Below are positions 1-9,299 of a DNA stretch of 64,000 bases, piece after piece. Under the pieces are notes generated by a model, which did no database searches, was not told the origin of the DNA, and saw only the letters and a list, made by a program, of their open reading frames with translations. Source of the DNA: Hydractinia symbiolongicarpus (lineage: Eukaryota > Cnidaria > Hydrozoa > Anthoathecata > Hydractiniidae); NCBI RefSeq assembly GCF_029227915.1, contig NC_079884.1, forward strand, positions 15,932,001-15,996,000. The letters are read 5' to 3'. The position numbers and the translations under genes were made by a program. How positions within the stretch are numbered: position 1 is the first letter of the stretch; each line of letters opens with the position of its first letter.

Positions 1-1
1 C

Positions 2-573
2 GAGGGTCTCGCGAGTGCCATGATGTCCCGTTACGCAAGACTAGCACTACCCTACAAAAGGATCCTAAGAAGCAAAGTAGTCACAATGAAAAAGGCTGAT
101 ACCAGCTACAACCTTCAGATTGACACCCCGGCGAAGATTTTGAAAGGTGTCCTATTACACTTCGTGGACCCATCAAAAGTAAAGGCTTATTCCGGTATCA
201 ACGAGGTGTTCTACAATCCTTAGATCGAAAAGATTCCATCACAGTCGAGGGGGAGCCTAACGAGCTGTACTCTCATGCCATGCTTGCTAAGGATCATTTG
301 GAGCAGATCATAAATTTATTCGGTAATCACGATTCCAATGTGACGATTGACCAATTCTTCAATGAACGATACGCCCTGTTTATCGACTTTCGATCAAGCC
401 CGGACCACACTCTTCAGGGCTCTGGGAGACCCCTACAACGCCTGAGTGACGGCATCACCCTCCATATGACAAAGAAAGCTGACGGATCTGGGGATATTCG
501 GTGTTACGTATACTTGCTTCAAGACGCTCAGCTTAACGTACTCGACGGCCGTTATCATTCGGTGGAATACTGA
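2..573 (+). pseudogene. Polinton capsid-like protein, C-terminal part
   Basis: The open frame enters from the window edge and continues through the ATG at 20, so this is the C-terminal part of a gene that starts outside. It aligns by eye along its length with the reverse-strand gene at 29,627-30,881 in element 2, sharing stretches such as SYNLQIDTPAK and GSGRPLQRLSDGITLHMTK. The family resembles the double jelly-roll major capsid proteins of Polintons; that assignment is from memory of the family. A TAG at about 221-223 and a shift into another frame before 280 break the reading frame, so it is a pseudogene. It is followed at once by the small membrane protein and integrase genes. Confidence 0.6.
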
Positions 574-579
574 AATAAA

Positions 580-970
580 ATGGCTACCCTCGCGATAATG
601 GCAGGGGAGCGCTAATTAACGCACTCGCGTTCAGCGGTACAAATTTCCTATTCAGTAAACTCGGTGGACACGGCGAAGCGAAGCACAAGAGGCATGACGA
701 AGCTATGGAAAATCTACAGAACGCCCAGGCTCAATGGGTACGCGATCGACAAGCCAAGATCGACTGGTTTAACAGGCAACGAGAGCTTAAACGGCAGGCC
801 GGGAGGAGCTTTAAGGAGTTTGACGAGGGTATGTACAAGTACTACATTACTACACGGCCCCGAAGTTGTCGGATTACTACAAACCTAGCAAGAAGCAACA
901 AAATGGAGAGTTCACTTTCGTTATTGGATCATTGACCCTTCTAGGGTTTGTGGCCTACAGGTATTTGTAA
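580..970 (+). pseudogene. small Polinton protein with C-terminal membrane segment, frameshifted
   Basis: The counterpart is 29,179-29,602 on the reverse strand in element 2. Both share an NFLFSKL segment, a charged helical stretch (RDRQAKIDW, RELKRQAG, KEFDEGM) and a hydrophobic C-terminus after a KLSDYY-like motif (here FVIGSLTLLGFVAY). I chose the ATG at 580, seven bases after the capsid stop. The frame shifts after about codon 11 and again near 855. The membrane segment is read in the third frame up to the TAA at 968-970. Its place between capsid and integrase is the same in both elements, which supports a real gene. Function is unknown; a virion or membrane-anchoring role is only a guess. 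Confidence 0.55.
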
Positions 971-974
971 GAAT

Positions 975-1006
975 GTTTTTGACATTATAATAAACATGTC
1001 AAAAAC
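975..1006. terminator. perfect 11-bp hairpin between small membrane gene and integrase
   Basis: The arms GTTTTTGACAT (975-985) and ATGTCAAAAAC (996-1006) are exact reverse complements around a 10-base loop. It lies just after the TAA at 968-970, and its right arm starts with the integrase ATG. It belongs to the set of 3'-end hairpins in both Polintons. Confidence 0.45.
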
Positions 1007-1877
1007 ACATATCATTACTGAGGAGAAGGCAGAAAATTTTAGCAATATCTACTATACCCCAGAACATCTCTGGACTGGACGAAAAGCCATCAAATTGCTA
1101 GCCTCAGAAGCTGGCTTATCAAAAAAGAAGGTCACTCACTGGCTGTCCAGGCAACTGCTCTGGCTACGACATATCAAAGGCCCGAAACGTATCGATTACC
1201 CGCATTTCAGTATCACGAAACCAAATCAGATGCACCAGTTTGATCTACTTTATATGCCTCATGATAAGCTGTATGGAAATACCCATAAATACCAGTGTGA
1301 TAACGGCTCCGAATTCAAGTCAAGTGTAACGAAACTGTTAGAGGACAAGGGGGTGGAGATTAAACGGGCCACCACCAAGTATCGACATACCTTCACAGCG
1401 TTTGTGGAAAGCTACAACAAAATACTCGCTGAGAGACTCTTAAAACCCCAAGATGCGCAAGAGTTAGTCACCGAGGAGACGTCAAGCACTTGGGTAAAGC
1501 ATCTGTACACTATTGTGAAAAATTTAAACAATACCAAGACTACCATGATCGGTATGAAGCCTGACAAGGCGATCCAACTGGATGATGTACCACTTGCCAA
1601 GGAGCAACAATATCCCGAAGAGAAGTCATTACCCGAGGATGGATTATATTTGTATTTGTTGCAACCTGGAGAGGAGCATGGTGATGCGAGACGACGCGCA
1701 ACTGACGCCTGGTGGAGTAAAAAGACGTACAGGTTGGATAGGATCGTAGCAGGTAGTCGTGTGCTGTACTATTTGAAGGACGGTCCTAATCGTAGCTTTG
1801 TCTCGGAAGAACTCATGCTTATTCCCGAAGATGTCGAAATACCCCCAGAGGGGGTTAAGGCTTGGTATATTGGATAG
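996..1877 (+). pseudogene. Polinton integrase (DDE, retroviral type) with internal deletion
   Basis: DDE-type integrase, which would insert the element by strand transfer. I use the ATG at 996 rather than upstream in-frame codons because element 2 has the same N-terminus at 29,157 (MSK-HI-TEE, YYTPEHLWTGRKAIKLL). A first aspartate is visible in HQFDLLYMP, a second in QCDNGSEF and a glutamate in TAFVESYNK. The C-terminal part has the conserved GMKPDKAI, LQPGEEHGD and YYLKDGP-RSFV blocks. The first two acidic residues are only about 20 residues apart, whereas this fold normally needs roughly 60. A block of the core, joined at GNTHKY/QCDNG, therefore seems to be missing in frame. The reading frame is otherwise open, but the enzyme is unlikely to work. 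Confidence 0.8.
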
Positions 1878-1890
1878 GGTAGGGTTCTAG

Positions 1891-1922
1891 AATTTTTACT
1901 ACTTACAGGAGTAGTAAAAATT
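1891..1922. terminator. perfect 13-bp hairpin between convergent integrase and BRO-like genes
   Basis: Arms AATTTTTACTACT (1891-1903) and AGTAGTAAAAATT (1910-1922) surround a six-base loop. The integrase (+) ends at 1877 and the BRO-like gene (-) ends at 1932, so one hairpin could serve both 3' ends. Confidence 0.5.
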
Positions 1923-1931
1923 AGCGTCTGC

Positions 1932-2714
1932 CTAGTCATCTAGTGCCGGAACACCCAAATCGTACAGGTCATCCCAAGTAAGGTCGATAAGCCTGAAATG
2001 GTTTCTGTAACGCTCCACATGCTCCTCCTCTTCAAACCGATTAAAGGCGTGTATACCGTTGGGGTTGTCTATGACTACAATCTCTTCTGCGTTTGAGTAG
2101 TTGTCCTTGAACCACAATAATGCTAATATTGCGCCTCTGAACACGCGTGCAATAATAGGGAAGATGATGGTACTCGTCCTGTGCGCTGTGCTTGCGATGG
2201 ATTATGATGACGTTGTCTTTACCTAGATCTTGGGCATGTGGTACATGTCTTTCTCGAAGCCTTGCATTTTCCTGGGTCTGTACCTCAAGTTTATCCCCCA
2301 GCACCACGAGTCTCTATCGTCTAGATCGTCCATAAGAATAGCGATGGCAATATCCCTGTCCTCGATGGTCTCCTGTATTTTTTCCACCCCCTTCCCAGCC
2401 AACCATTTTGTCAAAGCTACGGCTCTGGGCTTTCTTGACTTGACAACAATTTCCAATGCGCCTGGTAACGTGACAAAGACATCGTGTGAGTTTTTCCCTC
2501 TTCCAAGAGGTAGGGTGGCACCCCCACCCCTTTTTCCTACAATTTCTTGCCTTGTAGTTTCCTCAGCCAAATATTGAAATTTACGTGCCATATCAGCAAT
2601 GCCTTAGAACCGTCCTAGATCGGCTCTTTTAAAGAGAGGTTGATTTTGTTCATCGAAGAGAGTCTCGATTGCTCCGGCAGGCACTGTGTTGAATAAGGTG
2701 AGCTTTGAAGACAT
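1932..2714 (-). pseudogene. BRO-N/KilA-like protein, broken
   Basis: The ATG at 2714 opens a BRO-N-like N-terminus (LFDEQNQPLFKRADLG), interrupted by TAA at 2604-2606. It continues in the same frame as MARKFQYLAEETTRQEIVG, a glycine-rich strip and a basic KSRKPRAVALTKWLAGKG block. It then shifts frame near 2300 (RHVPHAQDLGKDNVIII) and again near 2144 (DNPNGIHAFNRFEEEEHVER, HFRLIDLT). The fold is common in large DNA viruses and Polintons and is thought to bind DNA. One stop and two frameshifts make it a pseudogene. The family call rests on motif memory; the unity of the pieces rests on order and close spacing. Confidence 0.65.
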
Positions 2715-2751
2715 TTTAATATACAAGGGGCCAGCCAGAAGATTTCACCTG

Positions 2752-2783
2752 TAATTTTACTACTCACAAGAGTAGTAAAATTA
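2752..2783. terminator. perfect 14-bp hairpin between two reverse-strand genes
   Basis: Arms TAATTTTACTACTC (2752-2765) and GAGTAGTAAAATTA (2770-2783) surround the loop ACAA. It sits upstream of the BRO-like ATG (2714) and downstream of the ATPase region. The stem resembles the hairpin at 1891-1922. Confidence 0.5.
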
Positions 2784-2845
2784 GTGCCTGCTTACGACAT
2801 ATCAAACGTCCCTTCGAATAGCTCCCGCGTATCATCTTCAGGTAG

Positions 2846-2880
2846 CTTTTTTGTATGGACAAATCTTCCATACAAAAAAG
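2846..2880. terminator. perfect 13-bp hairpin after the ATPase stop
   Basis: Arms CTTTTTTGTATGG (2846-2858) and CCATACAAAAAAG (2868-2880) surround a nine-base loop, 10 bases downstream of the apparent ATPase stop (2890-2892, read on -). A short open stretch ending in ELFEGTFDMS and a TAA at 2792-2794 lies across and beyond it. That stretch could be a tail exonised by decay or a tiny gene. Confidence 0.4.
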
Positions 2881-2889
2881 TTTAGGTGG

Positions 2890-3862
2890 TCACTCGAGAA
2901 TTTTCCAAGTCTTAGGGTGCTCCAATCTCACATACAGGCACGCATGTTTGGATTTTTCAACCCAACCCTGATCTCGCCCAGTCGGAAATTAGGTTGGTTT
3001 CCTCGTCTATCATTTTCATGTCCGATCTTTCGTTTGGATACCACAAAAACAGGACTTTTTTCTGTCTCCTCAAATTTTTAGGCAAGGCAGTGTACGACTG
3101 CGTGAGTAGCCACAAACTATGCTTCCTAGTCTGCATGAGACCGCCAATTCAAGCAAAGGCTGACGTTTTTTACCAAGGTCTTCATTAGCAATAAAGTCAT
3201 CCATGATAAACATCCATGATAAAGCGTCTCTTCACCTGCCAGTAACGACGATAATTTTTGTATCCATTCAAACAGCTGATCCTTGGGGTCTATCAGAAAC
3301 ACGTAATCATGTCTTATTCCATCTAATTGTTGGACACAAAATAATGATATTGTAGAAATGTTGTCTATATTCATTTTCAAGCAGGTCCAGAACACGCTGA
3401 GTTTTCCCCCAGCTTGTAGGTCCTGTAAAAATACAACTGTGTGGGTCCTTTACGATGTCTAGCATCATTTTATTGATAGCACCATTTTTTATTATGTATT
3501 TTCGGGATAGTCGACAGACAATCGGTACAGATCCACGCACCGCCGTAGTTATTCACCAGATGTCCCGGCAGGCAGGGCAGAACACGGTCTTTCGAGTCTT
3601 GTATTCTAGGGGTAGGGAAGAATATGTTATTTTTTTCCTTCTAGGAACCGCAAGGCATTGCGGTACCTCTTGACGAGCCGTGCTTTTTCCTGAGAAATGG
3701 GGCAGGGCTCAGGATTAAAGAAGGGTGCCTTGATTGGTGTTTTCAACAGCTCGGCGTACCGAGGCACAATATCATGGGAAATATGGTGTAGAGACGTAGG
3801 TAATTTTCATCCTGTTGGACCTTTCTAATTTCTGCATCTATTTTGATGGGGTCTACATCCAT
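2890..3862 (-). pseudogene. Polinton genome-packaging ATPase (FtsK/HerA type), frameshifted
   Basis: P-loop ATPase that in Polintons and related viruses is expected to pump DNA into capsids. Starting at the ATG at 3862, the pieces in order are: MDVDPIKIDAEIRKVQ; a YAELLKTPIKAPFFNPE and KARLVKRYRNALRFLEGKK block in a second frame; VLPCLPGHLVNNYGG; then the Walker A motif GPTSWGKTQ near 3420, followed by ILCPTIRW. Next come DYVFLIDPKDQ and a Walker B-like acidic pair near 3200. The C-terminal block has VLFLWYPNERSDMKM and ACLYVRLEHP. At least four frameshifts separate these blocks. One is a 13-bp tandem duplication at 3198-3223 exactly at Walker B. The serine-to-tryptophan position within Walker A (usually SCGKT) is also odd. 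Confidence 0.7.
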
Positions 3863-4120
3863 TTATTGTTTGGGGACGATCCACCCCTTGGCCACGGCCA
3901 TCTCGCGACTCGCTCTGCCTGCAGAAAAATAGACCACCATCTTGAGGACGTCGTTAGTATCCATCTTGGTAGAGGGGCGTGAAATGCCCAAGAATTTCTT
4001 ACCTGCTAAGGCACAAGCAAAGGTATAACCTAAATCGATTATGGTCTCATACAACATGTCCAAAATTTCCTTCTCTTTGGGGCTAATGTTACTTTCCATG
4101 TGTGCTTTGCTTGTAGTCAT
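3863..4120 (-). CDS. 85-residue Polinton protein of unknown function
   Basis: An intact frame of 85 codons starts at 4120 with MTTSKAHMESNISPKEKEILDM and ends in GWIVPKQ one base before the ATPase start, so the two genes are packed head to tail. The protein is mostly helical in character with a small hydrophobic patch (GYTFACALAGKKFLG), too short for a clear membrane span. I do not recognise the family. Its tight position in the late-gene block beside the ATPase suggests a structural or assembly role; that is inference only. Confidence 0.5.
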   Translation of the reverse strand: MTTSKAHMESNISPKEKEILDMLYETIIDLGYTFACALAGKKFLGISRPSTKMDTNDVLKMVVYFSAGRASREMAVAKGWIVPKQ

Positions 4121-4154
4121 TTATTTAATGCATTCGGAAAATATCGATTTGAGG

Positions 4155-4451
4155 CTAAGATTTGCCCTGTTTCCCCTGCTGAGGCTCGGGGGCCGGGTTT
4201 TGAGATTTGGGGGCAAATTTGTACCACACCCCAACCCCCACTGCCAATATGGCCAGCGTGCCAATACTGTAAATGTAGACGTTTGACTGTACGGAACTGG
4301 CCTCAGAAGAGGTTTTCACTGCAGGTTCTACTGTACCTTGTTGTTTCATTTCTTCCTTCCTCTTCTTCATCAGTGCCGCCAGCTTGTGACCCTGCGCAAC
4401 TCTTCCCGGATGCTTTAGTGGTTTTGTAATAACTCTCTCTTCTTCACTCAT
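4155..4451 (-). CDS. 98-residue Polinton membrane protein
   Basis: An intact frame starts at 4451. It has a basic motif HPGRVAQGHKLAALMKKRKE near residue 15, a polar spacer, one membrane segment around residues 60-78 (YIYSIGTLAILAVGVGVWY) and a proline/glutamine-rich tail. Short proteins with an R/K-V-A-x-G-x-x-L-A motif followed by one membrane helix recur in Polintons and related DNA viruses; this is from memory. Type III topology with the basic part inside would fit a virion membrane or host-interaction protein. Its first eight bases overlap the end of the upstream 57-residue frame. Confidence 0.55.
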   Translation of the reverse strand: MSEEERVITKPLKHPGRVAQGHKLAALMKKRKEEMKQQGTVEPAVKTSSEASSVQSNVYIYSIGTLAILAVGVGVWYKFAPKSQNPAPEPQQGKQGKS

Positions 4452-4617
4452 TTATCTTATAGCTCTGAAGGATAAGATAAATTTTACTGTCCTCAGGGAT
4501 CTTCCTTAGTCTCCGCCTCAGCCTCTTTCTCACATGCCTCGCGGTATGGCCAATGACTAAGATAGGCGCCAAACACCTGCCAATTGTACAATAAACGACG
4601 ATCCCCAAATCCGTCAT
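4444..4617 (-). CDS. 57-residue basic membrane peptide, overlapping next gene
   Basis: An ATG at 4617 opens 57 codons: a hydrophobic N-terminal half (LGIVVYCTIGRCLAPILVIG) followed by a very arginine-rich stretch (RHVRKRLRRRLRK). It ends at TGA 4444-4446, overlapping the start of the 98-residue gene by eight bases. A hydrophobic helix plus basic patch recalls minor virion or DNA-condensing peptides, but I do not recognise the family. The last 12 codons are read through the hairpin at 4450-4482, so the true end could be different. Confidence 0.4.
   Translation of the reverse strand: MTDLGIVVYCTIGRCLAPILVIGHTARHVRKRLRRRLRKIPEDSKIYLILQSYKINE
4450..4482. terminator. perfect 11-bp hairpin at the junction of two small genes
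   Basis: Arms ATTTATCTTAT (4450-4460) and ATAAGATAAAT (4472-4482) surround an 11-base loop. It overlaps the start of the 98-residue gene and the tail of the 57-residue frame. Confidence 0.4.
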
Positions 4618-4628
4618 GCTATCTCTAA

Positions 4629-4949
4629 TTATAGCGTCCTCTTCAATGTCCCTACGATGTCCACGAAATTTCCAACAAGATTTGCGTACAGATTGACTAC
4701 GTGGGTAGTTAAAGCCTTAGCTGTCTTCTCCCCCTTCTCTTGGAGCTCGCGTTGTACGTACTCGGCATGCACCTTTTCAATAGCCTCATCAGGGGCCTTG
4801 TCGATAAAGCCTTCTGTACAATTTTTGGGTAGGAGATGTCCTTTGCCCTTACGCAGGGCTTCTTTTAAAGCTTGGCGCTTATCGGTAGGCTGTTCAACGT
4901 GTTCAAAAGATTCTGCGGAGGTGTCGAATACTTGTGCAAGCTCTGTCAT
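4629..4949 (-). CDS. 106-residue Polinton protein of unknown function
   Basis: An intact frame starts at 4949 with MTELAQVFDTSAESFEH and ends 12 bases before the next ATG. It is predicted helical and charged, with a lysine-rich block near residues 25-40 (KRQALKEALRKGKGHLLPK) and a more hydrophobic C-terminus (HVVNLYANLVGNFVDIVGTL). I see no catalytic motif. It is the first gene downstream of PolB in the same direction, separated from it by a hairpin. Confidence 0.5.
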   Translation of the reverse strand: MTELAQVFDTSAESFEHVEQPTDKRQALKEALRKGKGHLLPKNCTEGFIDKAPDEAIEKVHAEYVQRELQEKGEKTAKALTTHVVNLYANLVGNFVDIVGTLKRTL

Positions 4950-4960
4950 CTTTATTAATA

Positions 4961-4982
4961 GTTTTTTTGTATCGAAAAAAAC
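4961..4982. terminator. 8-bp hairpin between PolB and the 106-residue gene
   Basis: GTTTTTTT (4961-4968) and AAAAAAAC (4975-4982) pair around GTATCG. This is a weaker member of the set because the stem is homopolymeric. Confidence 0.3.
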
Positions 4983-5042
4983 AAAACGCGATCAGGGCAT
5001 AAGGTAGAAGTATAGCGATATACAAACACACTTCCATGTTTA

Positions 5043-8000
5043 TTAAGGCTTAAACCGCAAGCGGGGAGGTACGTATCCACGGGCTAGAGTCATAATCTGG
5101 TCCTGTTGCAGGAGCCTTTTGTCATCCCCTCTATTAAGCGCTAACTTGTTCACCTCTTGTGTAAAGACCTTATGGTTCTTGTTCTGAATTAAAACCTGAC
5201 TTTTGTATATATCAACACCTTCCTTCAGGCATTGTCTATAATCGTCGAAAGTGATAGACTTTTTCGTAACACATCTTTTCACGCCCTTTGCTTTCCTGTC
5301 ACCACCCTTTTTCGTAAGACTCTCATAGGCATATAGTTTTGCTCTCAACGTTATGAACTCCGCCATAATTTCCCTGCTAGTTCGTCCTTCATCAGGCCAA
5401 CGACTTTTTTGTTTTCCCCAATAGGGAGGGGCCTTTTGTCTTTCGCACTGTAGGCGCTTGTATCGAAACGTTTCTTAACGTCTTGTGCAATGTCGCGATA
5501 AAAGTCCTCTGTCCGAATGTGTTAAACGAAGCTGTCTGTGTCCATGTAACAGAGCTGCAGCTTGATACCATATTTGGGATGCATATAGTCATAGTGGAAC
5601 TCGTACATGACTAACTTTGACATGTCCAGTATGGCCTGCCCTATGTATACAGGCTTGTTCATTTTGACCTCGGTTTCACTCATCTCTACACCTAGGAGGT
5701 TTTTACTGAACCTGAGTCCACCCTTAAAATTCGGCTTCATCACAAGCTTCATATATACATCCTCGTTGGTGACAAGTTTGAAATTACGATGGTTCCGGAT
5801 ATTTTCCATCGTCTTACCAAACACGGCCAAATTCATGAGCTTATAAAAATCCTTCTCGAAATCATTTTTGGCAGCCGTTCTCAGCCTCGTGTTGTGATCG
5901 ATGTATCCCCTAAGAAATGGCTTCTGGTTAAACTGGATGACCCTATGTACTTTCTTCAGATCAAGTCCATGCCTTATAGCCTCGTGAAGGGCTCTGATAT
6001 GCATGCCCACATACCCACGCTTGTTCTTTAAATTTGGTATCAATCTTTCGACTTTTTTAATCGCCATTCGTTCGGGTAAAAATGGTAACTCGTTACGTGT
6101 GTCGTGTAATCTCTCGGGGTAGTCGATATCAACCTCGAGCAAGTAACCATGACTGTTTTTTTCGACAAGTTTCGCGATTCGCTTTTCAATTCAACGTTGG
6201 GGATCCATTTGAAGGCATCCGTTGGTAGGTCTTGACACATGGCCCATCCGTACAGGTTATTGGCATCTAGGTACTGCAGGTAGGAGGATTCGTCATCCGG
6301 GTTATACTAATCTCCCATATATTTGTTGTTTGCCTTGGCATAGCGATGTACCGCCTGGGTTATACCTCCCGGATACCTTTTTCTAACATGAGAAGCATGT
6401 TGAGGTCTGTGATGCCAGGGCGGGTGCGGAGTAGAAATGGGCAGGATCAAGCTTGTAGTTTGTCAAGGACACGTCTCGAAACGTTTCAAAAACGTCGGCC
6501 AATAGCAGGACGTCCGTGGTGAGGTACACATCATGATAGTCTCCCATAGTGATGTTATCACCTGGAGTTATGTAATTCCATCCCTTTTTCGCATATTCAT
6601 AATCCTCATCACTAATCTTCTTCAAATTCAGCTTGCTGTAAAAAGCATCCTTAGGAGGTAGCTCCAACTCTTCAAATCGATGCCATCCATCCATGTACTC
6701 ATACGGGTATACGCCTTTTCTAAGCATTATTCGAAAAGTATCATCTTTATCGATGAATTTTACCATTGATGGTACATTCTTTTTAATCTTTTCTTGGTTT
6801 AATTGCTTCGTTGTAGTATTCAACTTACAATCTTAACACCAATATCTTGCGATATACTCAGCATTTATACTTTGGAATTTTAGACATTTTTCTGCACAAT
6901 GTTGACATTTCATGTTACCAGCGTTTGTTCCAATGAGGTTGCTTGCTAACTTATCCAGGCTTGATGCCATAAATCTACAGCTGTCGATAAACCTGATTTC
7001 TATCTTCTTGTACATATCTCCGTCACCATGCCCCATACCTGCAATCGGGACCTTGATTTTAACATTGAAGCTTATATATTTTTCAGTATTTTCGGCTATG
7101 CACCCAATATCCTGGGTATTATACTTTTCCCCCAATTCCCGGATAAACAGGTGCGCGTCGTAGCCACTTAGATTATCGAAGATGACAGGTATGTGACTAG
7201 GTATTTTTAATTTGAGGTTACAGTTGTTATGCGCAGCGCCTCTATATAACCCTGTATAGTGGCAATGGTCCCGAACTTTGCGGTTATTTACGTCGTTAAA
7301 CGGCTTCATGCAGACGTGGCATTCCGTGGCCTCGTTATGTTCCCTTTTTAACACCTCTGTTAGTTTCAGCATGGGTTGTTGTGGGTAGGTATTATATAAC
7401 CGCTTCACCTCATCCTCCAGGTGGTTCCCGAACCGCGTGACACAATCCCTACCACGATAAACCGTTAATGGCTCTGGTACATCCCCATATGCAAATGTGC
7501 TATATGTACACCATCCAGATGGTACGTGCCTGTTCAGCTTTTTCGTCTTCGTTCCCCTGGCATCTGCTACCGGGATTAGCAGGCTCTCAAAGTCCGCATA
7601 TATTGCAAAAGGTACCTTGAATTGCTGATGGCAATCCCTGTATTTTAACCATTTTTCACTTTCTTTTGGCATCGTGATTTTAACGGCCTCGTGGTCCTTG
7701 CAGTAGCCAAAATGCTTGTCCCTGGATTCAACTGTGCTGAAGGCTTGAAGACAGTTCAGGCAAAAATGCATCGCATTCCTATTCTTTGAGATCTCCTTGC
7801 TTAGGAGTCGCGATAGGCTCTTGACGGCTGTGTAGTGGGTCCTTTTACCATCCTTGATAAGCAGCAGGTTCACCTGCCTGTTACGCTTAATGTTGTGCTC
7901 AGATCGCCGCAGGATATTGATCTTCTTTCCCATTACATACAAAACATTTACCGCAATGTCCGTGTTGTTCTTCTCGAACTTAGATATGTCTTTAATGGTT

Positions 8001-9001
8001 GCCTGGAACACTATATCCTGCCAATTGTAGAGATCTACGTAGGGTCTCAGCTTAGATATCCATTGCATGTCTTTTCCAATCTCTGCATGGTGTGGGGATG
8101 TTATGACGCCCCACTTGAAACATTCCTCGTCCTTCTCATTTTGTGGGTTGATAATGGCCTTTTTCGAGGCTATCCATTTGGGTAGTTCTATGTACGATGA
8201 ACCCCTTGTTAGCCGCAGTTTATGGAAATCTACATCAAGGTGTAGGATTCGACCAATGGTGAATCCACTCTGGGGTAGTGCTGGATGTTCAACAAATATT
8301 TTATCCAGTACATCATCCACGTCGCTACCCTGAAAAATTAAAGGCTTTCTTCACCTCGATGTACTCAGCCTTCTCAGGGTCCTCCGAGACTGGCACGATT
8401 TTCTTCTTCCACATGATCCATAGGGACATCTGTACCTGCTCTTCAACCAAGATTTTCACGTTAGGTCTCACCATTTCTATATACTCATCAACATCAGTCT
8501 TTTCTGCACCAGAAATATGAAACTTCGAAATGTCTTGCGCAGCGCGTGCTTATGTTCCCGAGGTGTAAGATCTTGCTCCGGCTGATCATATAGATTTTGA
8601 ATGTCCTCGAGGTAGTCTTCCTCGGCCTCTTTTTCCACTTCATCATGAAGCGTGGGTCTCGCGATGATGTTAGTCGCACTATCATATAGATTCATAACTT
8701 TACGTTTGAAGGCCGTATAGGTTCTCTTGACTCCCTCTTTTATAGGATTAGGAACTGCGTCCACCAACCAGTTGATCGAACGATTTTTTGACATCTCTTG
8801 CTTTTCAAAAACATCCATAGCCTCCAGTGTTGGTACTATAGTCACAGGCCTGACTGGTTTTCGTTGTCCAATTCTTCTAGGTGGCCTCTGTGGTTGTTCC
8901 TCCGGCAAAGCAACTAGTTCAGCCTTGCGTAGTCTATAGTAACCGGTTAACCCACGGCTTTTCGCGATATTACGTAATTCTTTTACAGTGTGTGTGTTCA
9001 T
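5043..9001 (-). pseudogene. protein-primed family B DNA polymerase (Polinton PolB) with N-terminal SAP domain, broken
   Basis: Replicative polymerase of the element, about 1,300 codons. The start at 9001 gives a SAP-like DNA-binding motif (VKELRNIAKSRGLTGYYRLR). Reading downward: a C2H2-like finger (CLNCLQAF..H....C, near 7,700), exonuclease motif I YADFES (near 7,600), an HNH/endonuclease VII-like zinc block CHVC..DHCHYTG..NNCN (7,210-7,330), exonuclease II FDNLSGYDAH (near 7,150) and exonuclease III YLTTDVLLLAD (near 6,500). The polymerase palm motifs follow: A LDANNLYGWAM (near 6,255), B KLMNLAVFGK (near 5,820) and C YMDTDSF (near 5,530). The C-terminal block runs AKLYAYE..KGVKRCV. All catalytic residues I looked for are present, but they are spread over several frames with stops (for example in front of motif A near 6,308), so the copy is dead. 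Confidence 0.85.
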
Positions 9002-9154
9002 TCTTTTATTGTATGAATTTTCGATTGCCCTTGAATTTCTAACGCATTTGAGAGCGTTACTGCGCATGCGTTTATTTTTGATGACGTCAGCAGTATGCAG
9101 GGGAATTTACCTTCATGTGCGCTAGAACTGTTTTTACTCATTTGCCGCATTGAT

Positions 9155-9277
9155 TTGATATGCATGGATAAACATAGCATCATAGGGACTTTACCTTGAT
9201 ATGCATGGCTAAACATAGCATCATAGGGACTTTACCTTGATGTGCATGACTAAGCACAGCATGGTAAGTACTTACAC
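9155..9277. repeat. 41-bp tandem repeat, three units
   Basis: Units start at 9155, 9196 and 9237, each beginning TTGATRTGCATG. The first two are nearly identical and the third has diverged. A degenerate half-unit (ATTTACCTTCATGTGC) precedes them. The array lies upstream of the PolB start, in the likely terminal region of element 1, and could hold promoter or terminal-repeat sequence. Confidence 0.75.
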
Positions 9278-9299
9278 CTATAGGTACTAGATGATCAGG

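Noticed and set aside
996-1877. Integrase as part of an endogenous retrovirus or LTR element
   Set aside because: No LTRs, gag or reverse transcriptase nearby; neighbours are PolB, packaging ATPase and capsid, which define Polintons.
2230-2577. Forward open frame of 115 codons
   Set aside because: Shadow of the BRO-like gene on the other strand.
9155-9277. CRISPR array
   Set aside because: Units are directly adjacent without spacers, and the genome is eukaryotic.
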